Assembly: GCA_020161315.1 (NCBI GenBank)
Contig: JAIUOH010000026.1
Span: 1 to 45,580 of the forward strand
Direction of reading: 5' to 3'
Length of the DNA stretch: 45,580 nt
Source of the DNA: Actinomycetota bacterium
GTDB lineage: Bacteria > Actinomycetota > Actinomycetes > Actinomycetales > Microbacteriaceae
The notes beneath the pieces are model-generated. The model had not been told where the DNA came from. It ran no database searches and saw only the letters and a program-made list of their open reading frames with translations. Positions 7,906-18,900 of this stretch are shown here, piece after piece (position 1 is the first letter of the stretch; each line of letters starts with the position of its first letter). Both the position numbers and the translations under genes were made by a program.

Positions 7906-8819
7906 TAGGCGGCCGTACCCTGGTTGATCATTGCCGACTCGACCGCGTATGCGCCGATGTTGTTGCGATCAAGCACCTTCTGGTAGCTGCCCTCGTCAAT
8001 GAGTGCCTGCAGCGCCTGGCGCACGGCCTCAATGAGCGCCTCGTCTTCCTTCAGAATGCCGATGCCCGAGTAGACCGGGTTGAAGCCCGCGGGGTTCTTC
8101 GGGTCACGCACGATCTCGAAAGCCTTGCCGTCATCGGTGGTTGCCACGACGTACTCGGCGACGACTGCGTCAGCGACGTATGCTTGGCTCTTGCCCGCGC
8201 GAAGCGCGGTCTGTGCGTCGAGGTCAGACGGCAGCTCCATCACGTTCACTCCGCAATCCATGGCACGCAGCAGATCGCCCTGCACGGTCGCCTTCTGCAC
8301 TGAAACGGTGAGCCCGCAGAGATCGGTCTGCGTCTTGACTCCATCGGGGTTGCCCTTCTTCACAGCAACGGCGAACCCACCCTTGCTGTAGTTCACGAAC
8401 GACAGCGTCTCTTGACGCTCCGGGGTGTCGTTCATGCCGCTCATGATGATGTCGTTCTTGCCAGCCTGCAGCGAGGGGATCACCGAGTCGAATGCCTGCT
8501 TGTTGATCGAGACATCGATGCCGAGCTTCTGGCCGAGCAGGCGCCCGAGTTCGGGGTCAAATCCGATCTCGCGATTTGCCTCGTCGTACATTGCCATTGG
8601 CGGGAACGGAATATCGACGGCGATGTCGATCTTGCCCTTCTTCACGATGTCTTCGGGCAGCAATTTGGTGAGCGCGGGATCAACCGTCGTCGAGACTTCG
8701 TCGCCCACGGGCAGATTGGGACCTGCCGGCTTCGCGTCTGCCGCACCCGCACAGCCGGTGAGCATGAGGGCTACAGCAGCGCTGGCTGCCGCGAGCAGAG
8801 TCATTGGGGTCTTCTTCAT
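7905..8819 (-). CDS. Amino-acid ABC transporter substrate-binding lipoprotein
   Basis: A 304-residue periplasmic-binding-protein-type lipoprotein (SBP family 3). The signal peptide MKKTPMTLLAAASAAV ends in the lipobox LTGC, with Cys23 the lipidated residue. Family features include GFDPELGRLLGQKLGI, SGMNDTPERQETLSFVNYSK and the VQKATVQGDL strand. The ATG at 8819 is chosen because AAGGAC lies five bases before it; an ATG at 8834 and longer frames lack a ribosome site and put residues ahead of the signal peptide. It captures the amino acid outside the membrane for the permease encoded next. A 109-base gap containing a bulged hairpin separates it from lysA upstream, so expression may be tuned separately. 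Confidence 0.93.
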   Translation of the reverse strand: MKKTPMTLLAAASAAVALMLTGCAGAADAKPAGPNLPVGDEVSTTVDPALTKLLPEDIVKKGKIDIAVDIPFPPMAMYDEANREIGFDPELGRLLGQKLGIDVSINKQAFDSVIPSLQAGKNDIIMSGMNDTPERQETLSFVNYSKGGFAVAVKKGNPDGVKTQTDLCGLTVSVQKATVQGDLLRAMDCGVNVMELPSDLDAQTALRAGKSQAYVADAVVAEYVVATTDDGKAFEIVRDPKNPAGFNPVYSGIGILKEDEALIEAVRQALQALIDEGSYQKVLDRNNIGAYAVESAMINQGTAA

Positions 8820-8875
8820 GGTGTCCTTCTTCATTGGAGGGGAAAGTGTTGATCTATGGATGGTGAGAGGTTGTC

Positions 8876-8910
8876 GGATGGGTGGGCGGTGAATGCCGGC
8901 CACCCGATCC
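8876..8910 (-). promoter_or_regulatory. Bulged hairpin between lysA and the binding-protein gene
   Basis: GGAT-GGGTGG-G-CGG pairs with CCG-G-CCACCC-G-ATCC around a TGAATG loop. It has no T tract in the minus direction, so it is more likely an mRNA processing or stability element, or a partial attenuator, than a full terminator. Such structures between an enzyme gene and a binding-protein gene often raise binding-protein mRNA levels. Confidence 0.35.
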
Positions 8911-8928
8911 TCGGATAAAAATTGAACG

Positions 8929-10263
8929 TCAGTGACCGAGCGCCGGCGCGTGCGTCGCCAGCAAATCGTCATAGGTTTCGCGGCGGGTCACGAGGCGCGC
9001 CTCGCCACCCTGCACGAAGACGATGGCGGGCTTAAGCGCGCCGTTGTAGTTGTTCGACATCGTGTAGGCGTAGGCGCCGGTGGTGGCCATGAGTACGAGG
9101 TCGCCCACGCGTGCCTCGGGAAAGTCGGCACCGTCGACCAGCAGGTCGCCCGACTCGCACTGGCGACCGACGAGCTGCACGCTCTCGACCCACGGCTCGT
9201 CGATGCGGTTGGCGAGCACGGCCTCGTAGCGCTGCTGGGTGAGGGCGATGTCCATCTGGTCGGCGAGGCCGCCGTCGATCGCGACGAACACCTCGCCAGT
9301 GCGCTTGACCGAAACCACGCGGTAGAGGGTCACACCCGCGCGGGCGATCACCGAGCGGCCCGGCTCGATCATAATCTTCGACTCTGCTGGCAGGTGCGCC
9401 TTTGCCGCAGCAACGATCGAGTCGAGGTAGCTCTCGACGCTCGGCGCCTCTTCGGTGTAGGTGTACTTCACACCGAGGCCACCGCCCACGTCGTAGGTTG
9501 CAAACGTGCCGGTCGATGAGATGTTTTCGACCGCCTGAGCGAACTGGTGGGTGTTCAAGATCTGCGAGCCGATGTGCAGGTGCACGCCCTCGAACTCGAT
9601 GAGCGGGTGCGCCTGCATGCGCTCGATGGCAACCTTCGCCTGATCCATCGGCAGGCCGAACTTCGACTTGTCACCACCGGTCGCCTGCGAAGCGTGGGTC
9701 TCTGCCTCGACGCCTGGGATCACGCGCAGCAGCACATTCTGTGGGCGGGTCAGCAGGCGCTCGAGGCGCTCGATCTCGTCGAAGTTATCGACGATGATCG
9801 TGCCGATGCCAGCCTCAAGCGCGATGCTGAGTTCTGCGTCGGTCTTGGCGTTGCCGTGAAAGTGCAGGCGGGCGGGGTCGACACCGGCCGCGAGCGCGAG
9901 CTTAATCTCGCCACCACCGGCGACGTCAATCGAGAGCCCCTCTTCGTGCGCCAGCTGGTACATGCCAACTGCAGGAAACGACTTCGACGCGTACAGCACC
10001 TCTGAGTTGGGCCAGCGCTCTCGCAGGCCGTCGATGAAGCGGCGAATCTGGCGGCGCAGGCCGGCCTCGTCGACAATGTGGAGTGGGGTGCCATACTGCT
10101 CCGCCAGTGCGGTGACCGAGACGCCGCCGATCGCGAGCTCGCCTCCGGTTTCGCCGTCGATGCGGCTCGACTCCTCAGGCAGAATGCTCCAGAGTTCGCC
10201 GAGGCGGGTACCTTCGGCGGTGGGCTGGTTGAGTGTCGTCTCGTTCGACAATGAGTCCTCCAT
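8929..10263 (-). CDS. lysA: Diaminopimelate decarboxylase
   Basis: A 444-residue fold-III PLP decarboxylase. The PLP lysine is Lys94 in YASKSF; further landmarks are HFHGNAKTDAE (135-144), HLHIGSQI, the phosphate-binding YDVGGGLG (257-264), EPGRS (300-304), the partner-subunit CESGD (369-373) and the terminal GAYAYTMSNNYN. These match diaminopimelate decarboxylase, which makes L-lysine from meso-DAP. Unusually it is not beside argS or hom but heads an amino-acid importer cluster and diverges from a PucR regulator. It could therefore be the sole lysA or a second, specialised copy acting on a related substrate. The stretch GGLADQMDIALTQQRYEA replaces the more usual M-x-DNPRPALY-type sequence, which supports checking specificity. 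A PucR promoter lies 60 bases upstream on the other strand. Confidence 0.88.
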   Translation of the reverse strand: MEDSLSNETTLNQPTAEGTRLGELWSILPEESSRIDGETGGELAIGGVSVTALAEQYGTPLHIVDEAGLRRQIRRFIDGLRERWPNSEVLYASKSFPAVGMYQLAHEEGLSIDVAGGGEIKLALAAGVDPARLHFHGNAKTDAELSIALEAGIGTIIVDNFDEIERLERLLTRPQNVLLRVIPGVEAETHASQATGGDKSKFGLPMDQAKVAIERMQAHPLIEFEGVHLHIGSQILNTHQFAQAVENISSTGTFATYDVGGGLGVKYTYTEEAPSVESYLDSIVAAAKAHLPAESKIMIEPGRSVIARAGVTLYRVVSVKRTGEVFVAIDGGLADQMDIALTQQRYEAVLANRIDEPWVESVQLVGRQCESGDLLVDGADFPEARVGDLVLMATTGAYAYTMSNNYNGALKPAIVFVQGGEARLVTRRETYDDLLATHAPALGH

Positions 10264-10323
10264 TCGCGACGTTGCGAAGTCAGCCTAAGCTGCGAGGCGT
10301 CGTAATTTTTTAGAGAAATCAGA

Positions 10324-10329
10324 TAAATT
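10324..10329 (+). promoter_or_regulatory. PucR-gene -10 box, leaderless start
   Basis: TAAATT ends six bases before the ATG at 10336 inside a notably AT-rich patch (10300-10335), the only such patch in the 72-base lysA/pucR gap. No ribosome site precedes the ATG, so a leaderless transcript is likely. Confidence 0.55.
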
Positions 10330-10335
10330 ATGTGA

Positions 10336-11982
10336 ATGACCGCAGCATTATCGACAAATGAGTCAGTGCCGTCCTTTCGTCTAGGTGAGCTCATTGAGCA
10401 GCTCGGCTCGCGCACCGTCACGCTGCTCGGGCCCGCAGACCCAAACCGCCTTGTGCTCGGGGCCGAGTTTCACGACCCTGTCGACGAGCTCACCGAGCAG
10501 GCAGGCACGCTGCTCATCGTCTCGGCCGGGGCACACCTGCACACGGCCGAGCTGCAGGCACTCGCCGCGCGCGCGGCCGATCTCGGCTACGCAGCAATCT
10601 GCCTCAAGTGCTTCGATGAGAGCGCCCAGACCATCGCGGCGATCGCAGAAACGAGCGGCCTGCCCATCTTGCGGGTTGCCCCACGAGTCGGCTGGCGTCT
10701 CTTTGAGGCGCTCGTCGGTGGCCTGCTCGGCGAGCAGCGCTCGAGCGGCGATGCACACTTCGACCGAGGTGCTGAGCCGCTGTTTGCGCTCGCGAACGAG
10801 CTCGCGAGCCACTTTGGCGGCTCGGTGGCGATCGAAGACCTTGGCCGCAGAATCGTCGCCTACTCGTCGGTGCCGGGGCAGCTCATCGACTCGCTGCGAA
10901 CCAGGGGCATTCTCGCGCGCAAGGTGCCCGAGTCTCCCTTCAACGACGACCAGTATCGCACCGTGATTCGTTCTGAGGCGCCCGTGAAGTACCCGCAGCT
11001 CGGCGACGAGTACCCACGCGTAGCCTATGCGATTCGCGCGGGCGCGCTGCCGCTCGGCACGATCTGGGCGATCGACGCATCGGGTGAGGGGCCCCTGACC
11101 ACAGAACAGCACCAGCTGATGCAGCGGGCGAGCGGCATCGCGGCAGCGCACATGCTCGACGACATTCGCGTGCGCGAGGCCGGCCAGGCGCCCCGCGAAG
11201 AGCGTCTTCGCACCCTGCTCGCAGGCAGCGCCATCATCGGCACCGAACTCGCCGAACTCGGCATTCCCGAAGAGCGCGGCGCTCAACTGCTCGCCTTCGA
11301 CCCGGGCCGTGACGAGCACCCGACCACGCTCGCCCAGTTGCGGTCAACGGTGCAGCGCCACCTCGCTCTGCACCGTCCAGAGGCCGCCACCGTGGTGCGT
11401 CGCGGGCGCGTCTACTCGCTCATCTCACACCAAGAGCCAGCGCAGCTCGGGCGCATCGTTGATCCTCTGCTACCAATTCTCGACCGCCTCGTCGGCACCG
11501 AAACCGGCGCCAGAGATGCGACCGGAGGCATCAGGCTCGCCTCACCAGGCACGACGCACCGCGCGAGCGGCGTTGCAGAGCTGCGCGAACAGGCCGACTG
11601 GCTCTTCGACACGGCGTCGCGGTGGCCCGACGCGGCGAGCGGGCGCATGCTGACGCTCGACCGCCTGCGCCCCCAGCTGCTGCTCGAACGCTTGCGCGAG
11701 CTGCTCGCAAACGACCCGGCCCTCGTCGACCCGTGGGTGGCCAGGCTCGCGACCGAGCAGCCGGCAATTGCCGAGGCCGTGCTCAGGTGGTGCGAGGCGT
11801 TCGGTAACGTGACGCAGGCGGCGCGCGCGGCGGGCGTGCACGAGAACACTATTCGCTACCGGGTGAGAAAGGCTGAGGAGCGGTACCGGCTCGACCTCGG
11901 CGATGCCGACTCGCTCATCTCGACCTGGGTACAGTTGCGCTTGCAATTACAGGCCGTTGGCGATGCTCGCACCATAGGCTAG
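10336..11982 (+). CDS. PucR-family transcriptional regulator
   Basis: A 548-residue regulator. An N-terminal PucR-type sensing domain (about 15-125, FRLGELIEQLGSRTVTLLGP) is followed by a long GAF-like/GGDEF-like middle region and a C-terminal PucR helix-turn-helix (about 495-535) with FGNVTQAARAAGVHENTIRY then RVRKAEERYRLDL. Proteins of this type usually activate or repress catabolic genes in response to a metabolite. It diverges from lysA and the linked amino-acid ABC importer across 72 bases, making that cluster the most likely target. A sirtuin gene begins five bases after its stop and could be cotranscribed. Confidence 0.87.
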   Translation: MTAALSTNESVPSFRLGELIEQLGSRTVTLLGPADPNRLVLGAEFHDPVDELTEQAGTLLIVSAGAHLHTAELQALAARAADLGYAAICLKCFDESAQTIAAIAETSGLPILRVAPRVGWRLFEALVGGLLGEQRSSGDAHFDRGAEPLFALANELASHFGGSVAIEDLGRRIVAYSSVPGQLIDSLRTRGILARKVPESPFNDDQYRTVIRSEAPVKYPQLGDEYPRVAYAIRAGALPLGTIWAIDASGEGPLTTEQHQLMQRASGIAAAHMLDDIRVREAGQAPREERLRTLLAGSAIIGTELAELGIPEERGAQLLAFDPGRDEHPTTLAQLRSTVQRHLALHRPEAATVVRRGRVYSLISHQEPAQLGRIVDPLLPILDRLVGTETGARDATGGIRLASPGTTHRASGVAELREQADWLFDTASRWPDAASGRMLTLDRLRPQLLLERLRELLANDPALVDPWVARLATEQPAIAEAVLRWCEAFGNVTQAARAAGVHENTIRYRVRKAEERYRLDLGDADSLISTWVQLRLQLQAVGDARTIG

Positions 11983-11987
11983 GCGGT

Positions 11988-12857
11988 ATGCAGCACGAGG
12001 ATCGCCCGGCCCCGAGCACCACGGCGCCCGAAGGGCAACTGAAGGCGCTTGCGTCGCTCTTCGACCGTGGCCCGGCAGCGCTGCTCACGGGTGCCGGCAT
12101 GAGCACCGATTCGGGCATCCCCGATTACCGCGGCGCGGGCACTCCCCCGCGCACCCCGATGAGCATCGACCAGTTCACACACGACGAAGCGTACCGGCGC
12201 CGGTTTTGGGCCGGCGCGCGCGTTGGTGCGTTGCGGCTTGAAGACGTACGGCCAAATTCGGGGCACGAGGCAGTTGCTGCACTCGAGGCCGCGGGGCATC
12301 TCACGGGCGTCATCACACAGAATGTCGACGGCCTGCACGGTCGCGCTGGCACCACAAACATCGCCGAACTGCACGGCAACGGGGCCACGATTCGCTGCGT
12401 GCCCGAGGGCCATCGATTCTCGCGCGCCGAGGTGCTCGCGTGGTTTGATGTCGCGAACCCGGGTTTTGCAGAGCGCAACGATGGCGCGAGGATCACGCCT
12501 GACGGCGATGCCGACGTGGCCGATACCGCGGGTGTGCGTGTGCCGATCTGTCCAGCCTGCGGCGGCATGCTGCGCCCCGATGTGGTGTATTTCGGTGAGC
12601 ATGTGCCGCGCGAGGTGTTTGCGCACGCCGCAGAGATCGTTGCGGCGGCTTCGTCGCTGATTATCGCTGGCTCGTCTCTTGCCGTGAACACGGGTGTTCG
12701 CCTGATGCATCGCGCCGAGGCGCGCGGGCTGCCCGTTGCGGTGATCAATCGCGGGCCGACGCAGATCGACCGTCGAGACTCGGTGACCGTGCGCATCGAA
12801 GCGGGTACGAGCGAAACGTTTGCCCTTTTGGCCAGGCTGCTCGGCGTGGTCGGTTAG
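11988..12857 (+). CDS. Sir2-family NAD-dependent deacylase
   Basis: A 289-residue sirtuin. NAD-binding GAGMSTDSGIPDYRG (35-49), TQNVDGLH (110-117) and catalytic His129 in ELHGN are present, so it should remove acyl groups from lysines using NAD. The zinc site is unusual: the second pair is normal (Cys188, Cys191 in CPAC) but the first pair, normally CxxC, is Cys137 with only His142 nearby (CVPEGH). Zinc may be held by C-H-C-C or be lost. TAGGCT ends seven bases before the ATG, overlapping the pucR stop region, so it may have its own leaderless start as well as reading from pucR. The target protein is unknown. Confidence 0.9.
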   Translation: MQHEDRPAPSTTAPEGQLKALASLFDRGPAALLTGAGMSTDSGIPDYRGAGTPPRTPMSIDQFTHDEAYRRRFWAGARVGALRLEDVRPNSGHEAVAALEAAGHLTGVITQNVDGLHGRAGTTNIAELHGNGATIRCVPEGHRFSRAEVLAWFDVANPGFAERNDGARITPDGDADVADTAGVRVPICPACGGMLRPDVVYFGEHVPREVFAHAAEIVAAASSLIIAGSSLAVNTGVRLMHRAEARGLPVAVINRGPTQIDRRDSVTVRIEAGTSETFALLARLLGVVG

Positions 12858-12869
12858 CGCGCCAGGCTC

Positions 12870-12919
12870 AAAAATAAAGGGATCGGGCCTCACCCTTGGG
12901 GAGGTGAAGCCCGATCCCT
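12870..12919 (-). terminator. Terminator of the giant surface-protein gene
   Basis: A long stem pairs AGGGATCGGGC (12878-12888) with its complement (12909-12919), extended inward by CTCACC with GGTG.AG. On the minus strand it is followed by TTTATTTTT. It lies beyond the stop of the leftward 9.8-kb gene; the rightward sirtuin gene converges on it but would get no T tract. Confidence 0.8.
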
Positions 12920-12933
12920 GTCCGATCAGTGCC

Positions 12934-12981
12934 GCGGTTTGTCTTTGCCTACCTGTTGGGCAGTCGGCAGAGACAAACCGC
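12934..12981. other. Second long hairpin in the convergent spacer
   Basis: Sixteen bases (12934-12949, starting GCGGTTTGTC) pair with 12966-12981 with a single G/U-type mismatch around a 16-base loop. It lies directly after the giant gene's stop (12992) and before its T-tract terminator, with no T run of its own. It may protect the 3' end of the very long mRNA or act as a first terminator. Confidence 0.6.
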
Positions 12982-12991
12982 GACGCTGAAA

Positions 12992-15900
12992 CTATGCGTG
13001 CCGCGCCTGCTGGCGCTTGCGGCCCGCGAGGTAGGTGCCACCGCCAAGCAGCAGCATCAGGGCAATCGCGGCCAGCACGCCACCGGCGAGGTCACCGCCG
13101 GTGACCACCAGCGGATCAACCGGCTTCACCTTGACCACCGCGTCATCGATCAGCACCGATTCTTCGGTGAGCTGCGACTCGGTCGTCACCTCGGCAACGT
13201 TGGTAATCTCGTGGTTTGGCTGGTCGTAGGCGGCCTGCAGCACGTTGACCACGAGCAGCAGCTCGACCTTCTCGCCGACGCCCAGGGGCTTGGTGAGGGT
13301 CCAGGTAACCAGACCGTTCGCGTGGTCGACCGTCGCGCCCTCCGGCAGCTTCGGCGACTCGCGGAAGCTGAGACCAGCGGGCAGCTGGTCGGTCACGGTG
13401 ATCGGGCCGAGATCGGTGTGCGGGCCGAGGTTCTCGACCGTGATCGAGTACGTGCCGGCCTTACCCACCTTGAACTCGCCAACCGCGGTCTTCTCGAGCA
13501 CGAGGGTCACCAGGGGCTGCACGAGAATCGGGTCTTCGAACTCGTTGTTCTCGGGCTCGGGGTCGGGCTCGTTCGCGTCGGTGATCGCGACGTGGTTCAC
13601 CACGTCGTTTGCCTCACCGTCGGTCTCGCTGAACGCCTGCTCGTGCACGATGGTGTCGATTACGAGCGACGGCACGCTCGCGCCCACCTCGGTCACGCCG
13701 GTGTAGGTGGCGACAACCTCGGTCGTTTGCGTCGGGTCGTAGACGTCGGGTGTGATCGAGTCGATCACCCAGCCGGTCGGCTGATCGTCTGCATCGAGCA
13801 CAGGGCCGACCACACTGGTCACCTCGAAGCCGACCGGCATCGTGTCGGTGATCGTGAAGCCACTCGAGACCGACGGGCCGTGGTTGGTCACGTCGATGGT
13901 GAACGGCAGCGCTTCACCCACGATCACGCGATCACGATCATCGGCTACCGGGTGCGACTTCGTGATCTCGAGGTCGGCCGAGCGCGTGATGTTAAGCGCA
14001 GCGTCATCGGTATTCGGGTGCGGATCAACAGCTGGTTCGGGGGTGCCCGAGGTCACCGTCGCCGTGTTCAGCAATGCTGGCACGTCAATTGAAGTTGCCT
14101 CGAGACTAGACGAGAGCAGCACATCGAAGAGGATCGGCGGGGCCGCGGTTGCGGCTGCCCCCACGATGGGCAGGCCAACGTTTGCCCCACCGGCCACGCG
14201 GGTGAAGGTCACGACCTGTGGCACTGCGGGGTCGTAGTCGGCGGCATCGATCGCCCAGTTCGCGGCGGTGTTACCGACTGGCCCGACGTAGGCGACGCCG
14301 AGCGGCAGCGTATCGGTCACCACGAGGTCGGGCACCGCGTCGCTCGGACCGTAGTTGGTCACATCGAGACGGTAGCGCGCTTGTTCGCCTGCCACGGCCG
14401 AGGTGACCTCGGTCGTGTTGTCTTCTGGGTCGACGGCCGTCTTCACGAGGCCGAGATCGGCCTGAGTAGTCACCGTGATGTCTACCCTGCTCGACTTGTG
14501 GCGCGGGTCGTCTTCGGGGTCAGCGAAGGTGCGGCTATCTGTCCAGCTGAGGTCAGCGACGTTCGTGAACGGGTTTGTCTGAGTGGTGGTGGGCAGACCG
14601 CTGGCAATCTTCGCGACAACCGTGATGGTCGAAGTGCCCACCGGGTGCGCACCAACGTAGTCGCAGCTGCCGCTCGAAGCACCCGCCGCTGCTACGCAGG
14701 TCCAGTTGGTGCCAGACATCGAGACCATTGTGAGGCCACTCGGCAGGGTGTCAACGACGCGAGCCGTAGGCGCCGCAGATGGGCCAGAATTGGTCACTGT
14801 CAGCGTGTAGCTGACGTTCGTGCCAGCAAGCCACGGGCCGTCTGCAACGGTCTTCACGATCGACATCTCGGCGAGGGTATCGATGCGCACGTTCGCGTCG
14901 TCGGTGTTGTTCGCCGGGTTGGGGTCGTTCTGACCGGTCACCGTGGCCTCGTTGCGAACGCTGGCGGCAGCACCGTGGGTCGAGGCGACAGTTGCCTGCA
15001 GCTCGATCACGATCTGGTTGCTGCCCGTCGCCGATGAGAGCGTGCCCGTGTCTGGCAGCGCCACCCAGCTGAGGTTCTGACCCACCACCGCGGGCTCGGC
15101 CGACACGCCGCCTACCGTTGCCGAGCCGGCAACGTAGGTAAAGTTTGCGGGCAGCGCATCGGACACGCTGATCGGGCCAACCGCGTGGCTCGGTCCGTTG
15201 TTCGTAACCGTCAGACGGTAGGTAACCACGTCACCCGCGTGCACGACTGGCAGATTCGGGGACTCTGGGAGCACGGTGCCAGCAAGACCACTGATCACGT
15301 CTTTCTGTATTGACAGGTCAGACACTCGGTTCGAGTTGAAGCCCTCGCACGCACGTGGCTGGCTGCTGTTGTCAGCGGAGCCGGCCTGTACGCAGTTGCT
15401 TACATTTTCGGGGGTCGAAGCCGAGGTGCCGTACTCAACCACGAATTGACGTGAAGCACCGACCGGCAGCGTGTTACTGTCGCTGGTCAGGCTGAACTGA
15501 TCCCAAGTACCGTTCGTGTGCAGGCTACGAGTCCAGGTCGCGGGCGACACTGCTTCGAAGCCCACATAGCTGAGGCCTGTCGGCACTTCGTCTACGACAA
15601 CCACGTTGCGGGCCACCGCCAAACCATTGTTCGACACGGTGACGAGGTAGTGCACCGGGTCGCCTGCGCGCACAGGAGGCACAGGATCCTGTTCGGCGGC
15701 GGGCTTCCACTCGCCGTTGACCTCCACCACACGCACCTTCGAAACACCGAGGGTCGTATTGAACGTCGGGGTCGCAGGAACGGTGCTGGAGTTGTTCGAG
15801 GTCTTCGGGTCTGGGGTGAGGCCAGCGCCCGGGGCAATAGTCGCGGTATTGCGGATGCTACCGTCACCCTGCGGGCCCGAGGCCGGAGTCCATGTGGGGT

Positions 15901-18900
15901 CAACGGTACCGTTCAGCGTGATTGCTGGCGCTCCGCCGACAGACATCGACAGGTAGCTCGCGTTCAGCGTGAAGGTGATCGTGTCGCCCGCATCGGCAGG
16001 GAACCCGCCGGGCACGGTAGCCGTCCAAACGGCATTGGTCAACATGATGACGCCGTTGACGCCTGCGGGCACCGTGTCTGTGATCGTAATCGGGCTTGCC
16101 TCGGTGTTGCGCGAGACAGAGGGGCCATTGTTGCTCGGCGTGATCGTCCAGCTGATCGAGCCGCCTGCGTTCGGCGTCGCCGGCGTAACCGACTTCGCTA
16201 CCTGCAGATCTGCGCTCTCGATGAGCGTGCGGCTGTCATCGTCGGTGTTCGGGTTGGTCGCAGTCGGCCCCTGAGTCTCGGGCTTCTCATAAGTGCGGCC
16301 AAGCACGGTTGCCTGGTTGCTCACCGCGGCACCGGGCACCGCCGAGGTCGACACTGTCACGTTGGCTCGCAGCACAATCTTGTCGCTGCCATTGGCAAGC
16401 AATCTGGTGTCGTTGGCACCCACGCTGAACGAGGTTCCGGTGTAGGTGCCAATAGTGGACTCAACACCGGTCGGGCTCACGTAGACCGCAGTCCAGTCGC
16501 TGACCGTCACACCAGCCGGGGTGGTCGGGGTGTCGCTGACCGCGAACGGGCCATAGCTATCGGCGGGCCCGTGGTTCGTGACCGTGATCTCCCACTGAGG
16601 CTGCGTGTAGACGCCGGTCTCAACACTCTGCCCGATGACCCACTGGTTTGCGGCCACGCCAGCGAGCGGGTGATCTGCCGGAATAGTGTTCGTCGTGCCA
16701 CCCTTCGCCTGCTTCACAAGCTTCAGGTCTGCAACTCGCAAGAACGCGCTGTCGCTCGCGTTCGGGCCGGTGTAGCTGCCCGACTGATTCGCACTCAGGT
16801 TTGTGCGGTCAGTTGTCACTGCCGACAGCGTGTTGGTGTGCGGATTCGAGTTGCCGACACCCGGGGTCGCGAGCGCCTCTGGATTCATCGGTGTCGCGGT
16901 GTAGCGGATCACGATGCTCTGACCCGGCAGCAGTGTGGCCGCAGGCACACCGTTCACCGAGTCCGCACCGAAGGTCCACACGAGCGGACCGGTCGGGCCG
17001 CCGGTCGGAGCGGCGGCGGCCTGGGCCGCACCACCAACGGTGATGCTGGTGACCGCTGTGAACTGCCAGTTTGCGGGCAGCGTATCGGTCAGCACAACCT
17101 TCTGAGCTGCACCCTGGCCCGAGTTCGTTGCGGTGAGCTGCCACTCGAATGGCTCGCCGACATATGCGGTTTTGGAGCTGTCGACGGCGGCCTTCGCAAG
17201 CATCACCTTCGGGAAGAGCGGGGTCACCGATGCGCTCGAAGTGGTTCCCGTCGTCGGAATAGTAACGGTACCGTCTCCGCTCGGACGCGTGCCCGGCTTG
17301 CCTGTCGCGCCCGGCTGGTACAGCCAACCACCGGTCGTTGCCGAGGTATAAGACACCACCTTGCCCGTGTTCTGCTGGGCCACGCCAACGCTCCACGTCG
17401 AGGCGTTTGTCGAGGCGGGGTTCGCCGATACCAGCGAGCCAGCTGCTGCAAACTTCGCGTCGTAGGTGAGGTCAAGCGAAGCGGCGGCAGCGATAGCGCT
17501 CAGGCCGGTCCAGGTGATCGTGCCACCGGCACATCCGGTGACCGGGGTCGACGAGTACACCCCACCGGTGGGCAGAATGTTTGTCACGCCGACAACGTCT
17601 TCTGGCAGGCAGTCGGTGATCGCACCGCTGTAGGCAGGGCTATTGCCGATGTTCGAGACACGCAGACGATAGGTGAAGACCTGATCAACGTTGCCGGTCT
17701 TCGATGCAGCATACGTCGTGTCGGCCGCACCCTGCAGCTTCACCTGCTTCTGAATCCTCAACTCGGGGTTCAAGATTGTCACGGTCGCTGTGGCGGGTGC
17801 TTCGATCCGGGTGCCAGGAACGTCATCAGCCGAGTTCGTGTTCCACGAGAAGGTTGCCGTGTTGTCTGGTGTGCCCGACACGACCGAGTCTAGAATTTTC
17901 GCCTGGTAAGTGACGACGACCTGACGGGCTGTAACTGCCGTAGCGATCGTGCCCGCACCGATGACCCAGTTCAGCTGCTGGCCGCTCGCGACGTCACCTG
18001 TCTTCAGTGGCTCGTTCGTGACAAGCGGGCCGCCGGCGAACGTCGCGACTGCAGAGTTCTCAACGTACTCGATACCTGCTGGCAACTGATCCTTCAGATC
18101 AACGAAGTAATAGTTCGCGTTTGCCGGAATGGTGGTCGTGAGCGTGTAGGTCACGGTAGCACCGACCGGCGCCGAGGTCGGCGAGACCGACTTCGCCTGT
18201 GTCGCAGAAGCGACCGGCACCGTGTCTTGCGCGAGGGCGGTGCTCTCGCCGCGTCGGTCGGTCGCGTTAGGGCGCGAGTCAGGAAGCGTGTACCCGGTGA
18301 TCTTCGCGTGGTTCGTGTAGCTCACACCGCCGGCCGCGTCAGGGTTCACCGTGGTGGTAAACGAGAGCGTTGGGGTAGCGCCTGAGTTGATAGCGCCAAC
18401 TTGCCAGCGAATCAGCGTGCCAGAGCCCCCAGGGTCGTTGGTGTTGATGACCGCGTTCGCTCCCGTACCCGCAACAGAGCAGTTCACGCCGCTCACAACT
18501 GCAGCGGTGCCCTGACTTGGCGTGATCGCTGTGATTCCGGTGAAGCCAGCGGGCAGGCAATCGTAGACGACTGAGTCGAACAGGGTCGGGCGATCAGCTG
18601 TGTTGCCCGCGGTCAGCGTGAACTCCACCGCACCGCTGGCGCCGTCGACACCGGTGTGGCGCTTTTCGAGGGTCGCCTGAGGCGCAATGAACGGCACCGA
18701 AGCGTCGTCGTCGAGCACCTTCGCGGCACCCTGGCCGTTGTTGTAGGTGAACGTCGCAACGTTGTAGAGCGTATTGCCGTGCGACAGCGCACCGACCGCA
18801 GTCGGGCCGTCTGCCACGCGCACGCGCAGGTGCACGGTAAAGACGCGATCCTCGTCGTCCGCATCGAATCGCTGGTCGAAGGTGAGCGTACCGGTGGCGT

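Noticed and set aside
8820-8972. N-terminal extension of the substrate-binding protein
   Set aside because: It has no ribosome site, would precede the signal peptide and overlaps the lysA end; the ATG at 8819 has AAGGAC.
12929-14092. Long rightward reading frames over the giant gene (also 15518-17893, 18656-19840)
   Set aside because: They are antisense to a continuous DUF11 frame, rich in Arg/His/Val and lack domain motifs; they follow from GC-rich codon bias.
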